A DNA stretch of 9,705 bases from Sediminicola sp047612485 (GTDB lineage Bacteria; Bacteroidota; Bacteroidia; Flavobacteriales; Flavobacteriaceae), in assembly GCA_047612485.1 (NCBI GenBank), contig JBLGAT010000100.1:1-9705 (forward strand). Reading direction: 5' to 3'. A program made the translations under genes and the position numbers. The notes under the pieces were generated by a model. The model ran no database searches. It was not told the origin of the DNA and saw nothing but the letters and a program-made list of their open reading frames with translations. Below, piece by piece: positions 5,599 through 9,705 of the stretch; within the stretch, counting starts at the first letter, position 1; each line of letters starts with the position of its first letter.

Positions 5599-8151
5599 AT
5601 GGATGATAATTTTTCGCCAAGGGTAAAAGATGTAATTGCCTACAGTAAAGAGGAAGCGCTAAGGCTTGGCCATGATTTCATTGGTACCGAGCACCTTATG
5701 CTTGGTCTTTTGCGCGATGGAAATGGAAAGGCAATAAGCATTTTGGATGCATTGGATGTTGATTTAGACCACTTAAGAAGAAAAGTTGAGATACTAAGTC
5801 CTGCCAACCCCAACCCGGGCAACATACAAAAAGACAAAAAGAACCTACATTTAACTAGGCAAGCCGAACGTGCCTTAAAAACAACATTTCTGGAGGCTAA
5901 ATTATTCCAGAGCTCTTCTATTAACACCGCCCATCTGCTTCTTTGCATCTTGAGAAATGAGAACGACCCTACTACAAAATTGCTTCATAAGCTCAAAGTA
6001 GATTACGATGGCGTCAAAGAACAATTCAAATCTATGATAACCAGTGATGATGATTATATAGACACTCCTAGAGCTGAATCTTTCCCAAATGACTCCGATG
6101 AGAGCAATGAAGGCAAAGAGGGTACTTTTGGAGGTTCTTCAAGTACTCAGAAAGGAAACAAAAAATCCAAAACTCCTGTATTGGACAATTTTGGAAGGGA
6201 CCTGACCCAAATGGCTGAAGAGAATAAATTGGATCCCGTTGTTGGTCGTGAAAAAGAAATCGAAAGGGTTTCTCAAATATTGAGCAGAAGAAAAAAGAAC
6301 AACCCGTTATTGATTGGGGAACCTGGAGTTGGCAAAAGTGCCATCGCTGAAGGCCTTGCATTGCGGATTATCAATAAAAAAGTTTCCCGCATCCTTTACA
6401 ACAAAAGGGTAGTTACTTTGGACCTCGCATCCTTGGTAGCGGGCACAAAATATCGTGGACAGTTCGAAGAGCGAATGAAAGCGGTGATGAACGAATTGGA
6501 AAAAAATGACGATATCATTTTGTTCATAGATGAAATTCATACTATTGTTGGTGCCGGTGGGGCTACCGGAAGTCTAGATGCTTCCAATATGTTCAAACCC
6601 GCCTTGGCAAGGGGTGAGATCCAATGTATTGGAGCCACCACCTTGGATGAATACCGCCAATATATTGAAAAGGACGGGGCATTGGAACGTCGTTTTCAGA
6701 AGGTGATCGTCGAGCCTACCACCGTAGAGGAAACCATAGAAATCCTTAAAAATATTAAAGGAAAATACGAGGACCACCACAATGTCATCTATACAGACGA
6801 AGCTATCCTTGCCTGTGTAAAATTGACCAACCGTTATATGACCGATAGGTTTTTACCGGACAAGGCCATTGATGCACTTGATGAGGCGGGGTCTAGAGTC
6901 CATATCATCAATATGGATGTCCCCAAGCAAATATTGGAGTTGGAAAAACAATTGGAGGATGTCCGAGACCTAAAAAATAATGTTGTTAAAAAACAACGCT
7001 ATGAAGAGGCCGCAAAATTGAGGGACGACGAAAAAAGATTGGAGAAAGATTTGGCCATAGCCCAGGAAAAATGGGAAGAGGACAGTAAACTACATAGAGA
7101 AACCGTTTCAGAAGACAATGTGGCAGACGTAGTTTCCATGATGAGCGGTATCCCTGTCAATAGAATTGCGCAGACAGAGAGCAAAAAACTGGCAGAATTG
7201 CCGGCATTGATCAAATCCAATGTTATTGGCCAAGACGAGGCTGTGGCGAAAGTTGCAAAAGCTATACAAAGAAATAGAGCCGGACTAAAAGATCCGGACA
7301 AACCTATTGGTTCCTTCATATTCCTAGGTCAAACAGGAGTTGGTAAAACCCAATTGGCCAAGGTATTGGCCAAAGAACTGTTCGACTCTGAAGATGCGTT
7401 GATACGTGTCGACATGAGTGAGTATATGGAAAAATTTGCTATATCGAGATTGGTGGGAGCACCTCCAGGATATGTAGGTTATGAAGAAGGTGGACAATTG
7501 ACGGAAAAAGTAAGACGGAAACCTTATTCTGTAATACTTCTTGATGAGATAGAAAAGGCCCACCCAGATGTCTTCAATATGCTTTTACAAGTATTGGATG
7601 ACGGATATTTAACGGATAGCCTAGGAAGGAAAATAGATTTCAGAAATACGATCATCATCATGACCTCCAATATTGGGGCAAGACAGTTGAAAGATTTTGG
7701 TCAGGGCGTTGGTTTTGGCACTTCGGCAATGAAGGCACAAACAGACTCACACCAAAAAGGGGTTATAGAGAATGCTTTAAAGAAGGCCTTTGCCCCGGAA
7801 TTTCTGAACAGAATAGACGATGTGGTTGTATTTAATCCTCTTGAGAGGGAAGATATCCACAAAATCATTGATATTGAGCTTCGCAAATTGTTCGCAAGGA
7901 TCAAAGACATAGGATATAACCTGAACCTAACGGATAAGGCAAAGGACTATATCGCAGAAAAAGGGTTCGATAAACAGTATGGTGCAAGACCTTTAAAGAG
8001 AGCTATCCAGAAATATATTGAGGATGCCCTCGCAGAGGAAATTGTTAATTCCAAATTAAATGAAGGCGATAGCATTTATATGGACCTTGATGAGAAAAAA
8101 GAAGAGCTTACAATAGAAATAAAAAAGGCTGAGGAATCTTCCAAAACCTAA
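5599..8151 (+). CDS. clpC: ClpC, AAA+ unfoldase of the Clp protease
   Basis: The protein has 850 residues and is a HSP100 family hexamer that unfolds proteins and feeds them to ClpP in the cytoplasm. Domains in order are: two Clp-N repeats (about 3-66 and 80-145); an acidic, Ser/Gly-rich linker (about 150-190); AAA domain 1 with Walker A GEPGVGKS (240-247), Walker B ILFIDE (307-312) and arginines 364-365; a short middle domain with a UVR-type motif (KKQRYEEAAKLRDDEKRLEK, 464-483); and AAA domain 2 with Walker A GQTGVGKT (577-584), Walker B VILLDE (645-650) and the FLNRID arginine 738. A VGF tripeptide at 704-706 matches the ClpP-docking loop, and the UVR motif with the short middle domain separates it from the disaggregase ClpB. 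All key ATPase residues are intact. It is monocistronic by appearance, with its own leader and a strong terminator. Confidence 0.98.
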   Translation: MDDNFSPRVKDVIAYSKEEALRLGHDFIGTEHLMLGLLRDGNGKAISILDALDVDLDHLRRKVEILSPANPNPGNIQKDKKNLHLTRQAERALKTTFLEAKLFQSSSINTAHLLLCILRNENDPTTKLLHKLKVDYDGVKEQFKSMITSDDDYIDTPRAESFPNDSDESNEGKEGTFGGSSSTQKGNKKSKTPVLDNFGRDLTQMAEENKLDPVVGREKEIERVSQILSRRKKNNPLLIGEPGVGKSAIAEGLALRIINKKVSRILYNKRVVTLDLASLVAGTKYRGQFEERMKAVMNELEKNDDIILFIDEIHTIVGAGGATGSLDASNMFKPALARGEIQCIGATTLDEYRQYIEKDGALERRFQKVIVEPTTVEETIEILKNIKGKYEDHHNVIYTDEAILACVKLTNRYMTDRFLPDKAIDALDEAGSRVHIINMDVPKQILELEKQLEDVRDLKNNVVKKQRYEEAAKLRDDEKRLEKDLAIAQEKWEEDSKLHRETVSEDNVADVVSMMSGIPVNRIAQTESKKLAELPALIKSNVIGQDEAVAKVAKAIQRNRAGLKDPDKPIGSFIFLGQTGVGKTQLAKVLAKELFDSEDALIRVDMSEYMEKFAISRLVGAPPGYVGYEEGGQLTEKVRRKPYSVILLDEIEKAHPDVFNMLLQVLDDGYLTDSLGRKIDFRNTIIIMTSNIGARQLKDFGQGVGFGTSAMKAQTDSHQKGVIENALKKAFAPEFLNRIDDVVVFNPLEREDIHKIIDIELRKLFARIKDIGYNLNLTDKAKDYIAEKGFDKQYGARPLKRAIQKYIEDALAEEIVNSKLNEGDSIYMDLDEKKEELTIEIKKAEESSKT

Positions 8152-8172
8152 ATCTTGTAAGAATTTAAACAT

Positions 8173-8203
8173 AAAGGAGTCGAACAAATCGACTCCTTTT
8201 TTT
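8173..8203 (+). terminator. Intrinsic terminator of clpC
   Basis: The stem AAAGGAGTCGA (8173-8183) pairs with TCGACTCCTTT (8189-8199) across a 5-base loop, and the T run continues to 8203. It lies 22 bases after the clpC stop. The A-rich 5' side is short, so it mainly terminates the plus strand. Confidence 0.9.
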
Positions 8204-8291
8204 ATGCCCAAAAATGTATGACGTAGGAATAAAAGGACAACTATGGCCCATACCACACACAATAAACGATATTTAAGCTCTTAATCTAATA

Positions 8292-8325
8292 TTTTTCCCA
8301 AAACATAAGCCTTCAACTACTTTCG
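8292..8325 (+). promoter_or_regulatory. Probable promoter of the 133-residue protein gene
   Basis: TACTTTCG at 8318-8325 matches the Bacteroidota -7 element TAnnTTTG except for one base. It is preceded at about the right distance by the T-rich segment TTTTTCC (8292-8298) as a weak -33 region. Transcription would start near 8330, giving a leader of about 25 bases before the ATG at 8355. The GAGGAA at 8331-8336 is too far from the ATG to be a normal ribosome binding site. Confidence 0.45.
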
Positions 8326-8355
8326 TATTCGAGGAACACTATAAACAATACGAAA
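8321..8355. repeat. 8-base inverted repeat across the promoter and start
   Basis: TTTCGTAT (8321-8328) and ATACGAAA (8348-8355) are perfect complements separated by 19 bases. The left arm overlaps the proposed -7 element and the right arm ends on the A of the start codon. It could be an operator, or a chance repeat. If transcription starts upstream of 8321 it could also form a hairpin in the leader. Confidence 0.5.
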
Positions 8356-8756
8356 TGAAAGTCGGACACACCAAGAAGACTATTATCGTAAGGGAATACC
8401 AGTTAGAAACAGGAAAAGTACAAGTATTTGATGATTACATGGTCGCCATTTTCGAGGAAGGCGTCACTATGACCCTTGAAAGGGCTTTTCAAATTATTGG
8501 AATTTCTGAAATTCACTTTAGAGATAAGGATTTTGGCTATATCAGCCTCCGAAAAAATTCTTATGCGATAGACCCTACGGTATACAATTATCTTAGAGAA
8601 ATGGAAAATCTTAAAGCATTTGCCATTGTTTCCATAAAGGAAATAGATATGCATAATTTTAAGATTGAAAAAATGTTCTACAAAAAACCAATGAAGTTTT
8701 TTATAGAATATGACAATGCCTTGGCTTGGGTAAAAAAGCGCGTAGGGACCAAATAG
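8355..8756 (+). CDS. Conserved-looking protein of unknown function, 133 residues
   Basis: I do not recognise a named family with confidence. The protein is soluble and mixed alpha/beta, with no signal peptide, membrane segment or cysteine. Strand-like segments (KTIIVREYQLE, VQVFDDYMVAIFEEG, FGYISLRKN, KAFAIVSI) alternate with helical ones (TLERAFQIIGI, DNALAWVKKRV). The pattern, with an early strand carrying an eeG turn and a final helix ending in the AWV-type segment, recalls small SpoIIAA/STAS-like proteins seen in flavobacteria, but this is a resemblance only. The start at 8355 fits the promoter placement and lacks a Shine-Dalgarno. The gene stands alone between the clpC terminator and the convergent nnr gene, whose stop is only 8 bases away. 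Confidence 0.85.
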   Translation: MKVGHTKKTIIVREYQLETGKVQVFDDYMVAIFEEGVTMTLERAFQIIGISEIHFRDKDFGYISLRKNSYAIDPTVYNYLREMENLKAFAIVSIKEIDMHNFKIEKMFYKKPMKFFIEYDNALAWVKKRVGTK

Positions 8757-8770
8757 AATAATTTTTATTC
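8756..8770. repeat. Short AT-rich inverted repeat over two convergent stops
   Basis: GAATAA (8756-8761) and TTATTC (8765-8770) are complementary around a TTT loop. The repeat covers the end of the TAG of the 133-residue gene and the stop of nnr. With only one GC pair the hairpin is weak, so it is not a convincing terminator, and transcripts from the two genes may overlap. Confidence 0.3.
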
Positions 8771-9705
8771 CATTTCCTCCTGCGGACCAGATGCTTCTTG
8801 GACTTTGAAAAGATCCAAAAAGGCGTCACCTATAAAATCTATGATTTCAGACGCCGTTAAGGCCTGATAACCACATTGCTCCACTGCCAGATCCCCCGAT
8901 CTTCCATGTAAATAAATTGCAAAAACAGTAGCTCTCAAGGAATCATATCCTTGGGCTATCAATCCTGTGACCATTCCTGTTAGAACGTCACCGCTACCTG
9001 CCGTGGCCATCCCTGGATTACCCGTGGTATTGATAAACCCTTTGCCGTTGTACAAGGTTATGGTATGCGCACCTTTGATGACCAATATTATATCGTTTTG
9101 TATCGAAAAGGCCTTCGCTTTTTCTAATTTTTCAAAATCATCCTGCCATTTTCCTATCAGTCGTTCCAATTCTTTTGGATGCGGGGTAATGACGGATTGG
9201 GCGGGAATCATTTTCAAAAACTCCCTATTCTTGGATATGATATTAAGGGCATCGGCATCTATGACCAAAGGTGTCTTATTGGAGCTTAAAAATCTTTTTA
9301 ACGCCTCAACCGTGATTTCATCCTGCCCAATACCTATTCCCAAGCCAATTACAGTGGGAGAGACATCAAATTGAATATCCGAGATCATCTTATCATTAAT
9401 ATCCGTTATCACCATGGCCTCGGGCAGTGCCGTTTGCATTGGGATATACCCACAAGTTGGAATATATGCCGTAACCAAGCCACTGCCAGTATTTAAACAC
9501 GCATCAGAAGCTAATATTACAGCACCTATTTTTCCATAACTACCTCCAATAATCAATGAATGCCCATATGTGCCCTTGTGGGAGAACTTTTCTCTAGGCC
9601 TGTACCACGGTAATACCTCATTTTTACCAATCAGTTCATATTGGTTGTCGACAGCGTTCAAATAATCCCTGTCCAATCCAATATCCAATACTTCCCATTG
9701 ATTGA
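8765..9705 (-). CDS. nnr: Bifunctional NAD(P)H-hydrate repair enzyme, dehydratase domain (partial)
   Basis: This is the ADP-dependent (S)-NAD(P)H-hydrate dehydratase part of Nnr (YjeF). The enzyme restores NADH and NADPH from the hydrated form, and its N-terminal epimerase domain converts R-hydrate to S-hydrate. Counting from the TTG codon at 9688, visible motifs are KGTYGHSLIIGGS (38-50), VIDADALN (142-149), TPHPKELERL (168-177) and GNPGMATAGSGDVLTG (223-238), with the catalytic Asp at 234; this ribokinase-like core is complete. The frame stays open to the right edge and reads NQWEVLDIGLD across the TTG, which fits the linker after an epimerase domain. The TTG is therefore not the start, and the gene is cut by the window rather than truncated. 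The GSGD form replaces the more common GTGD, a mild change. It is convergent with the 133-residue gene. Confidence 0.95.
   Translation of the reverse strand, partial: NQWEVLDIGLDRDYLNAVDNQYELIGKNEVLPWYRPREKFSHKGTYGHSLIIGGSYGKIGAVILASDACLNTGSGLVTAYIPTCGYIPMQTALPEAMVITDINDKMISDIQFDVSPTVIGLGIGIGQDEITVEALKRFLSSNKTPLVIDADALNIISKNREFLKMIPAQSVITPHPKELERLIGKWQDDFEKLEKAKAFSIQNDIILVIKGAHTITLYNGKGFINTTGNPGMATAGSGDVLTGMVTGLIAQGYDSLRATVFAIYLHGRSGDLAVEQCGYQALTASEIIDFIGDAFLDLFKVQEASGPQEEME

Noticed and set aside
5640..7910. Several minus-strand open frames inside clpC
   Set aside because: All lie opposite conserved ClpC domains and encode no recognisable protein.
8056..8262. Minus-strand frame of 68 residues with hydrophobic, Phe-rich stretches
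   Set aside because: It overlaps the clpC end and terminator. The hydrophobicity comes from AT-rich sequence, and there is no start context or homology.
9686..9688. TTG at 9688 as the start of nnr
   Set aside because: The frame is open to the window edge and codes for NQWEV just upstream, fitting the linker after the epimerase domain. The gene continues outside the window.

Overview
The window is a chromosomal housekeeping segment from a Bacteroidota bacterium, almost certainly Flavobacteriaceae. The pointers are the GyrA and ClpC protein sequences, moderate AT-richness, little or no Shine-Dalgarno sequence before most starts, and Bacteroidota-style promoter elements. A marine genus near Maribacter, Zobellia or Arenibacter is possible, but the genus cannot be fixed by reading alone. 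Coding density is high, and I see no insertion sequence, phage gene, CRISPR array, tRNA, rRNA or island-like change in composition.

Layout: (1) Bases 1-1446, plus strand: the C-terminal part of a thiolase (acetyl-CoA acetyltransferase type), followed after 22 bases by an SH3b/NlpC-P60 (C40) cell-wall peptidase homologue whose catalytic cysteine position reads alanine. (2) Bases 1455-1481: a near-perfect palindrome flanked by A and T tracts, which can terminate transcription from both sides. (3) Bases 1503-5338, minus strand: gyrA followed 35 bases later by a gene for an exported TPR-repeat protein, probably one operon. (4) Bases 5339-5598: a 260-base AT-rich divergent control region. (5) Bases 5599-8151, plus strand: clpC, ended by a strong hairpin terminator. 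(6) Bases 8355-8756, plus strand: a 133-residue protein of unknown function, with a probable promoter and an 8-base inverted repeat spanning the promoter-to-start region. (7) Bases 8765-9705, minus strand: the ADP-dependent dehydratase part of the bifunctional NAD(P)H-hydrate repair enzyme Nnr, running off the right edge.

Functionally these are independent housekeeping jobs: acyl-CoA metabolism, envelope maintenance, DNA supercoiling, protein quality control with ClpP, and repair of damaged nicotinamide cofactors. I do not find a new multi-gene system. The points most worth a second look are the Cys-to-Ala change in the NlpC/P60 protein, the lysine-less GyrA-box with a second box-like motif later in the C-terminal domain, and the inverted repeat in front of the unknown gene.
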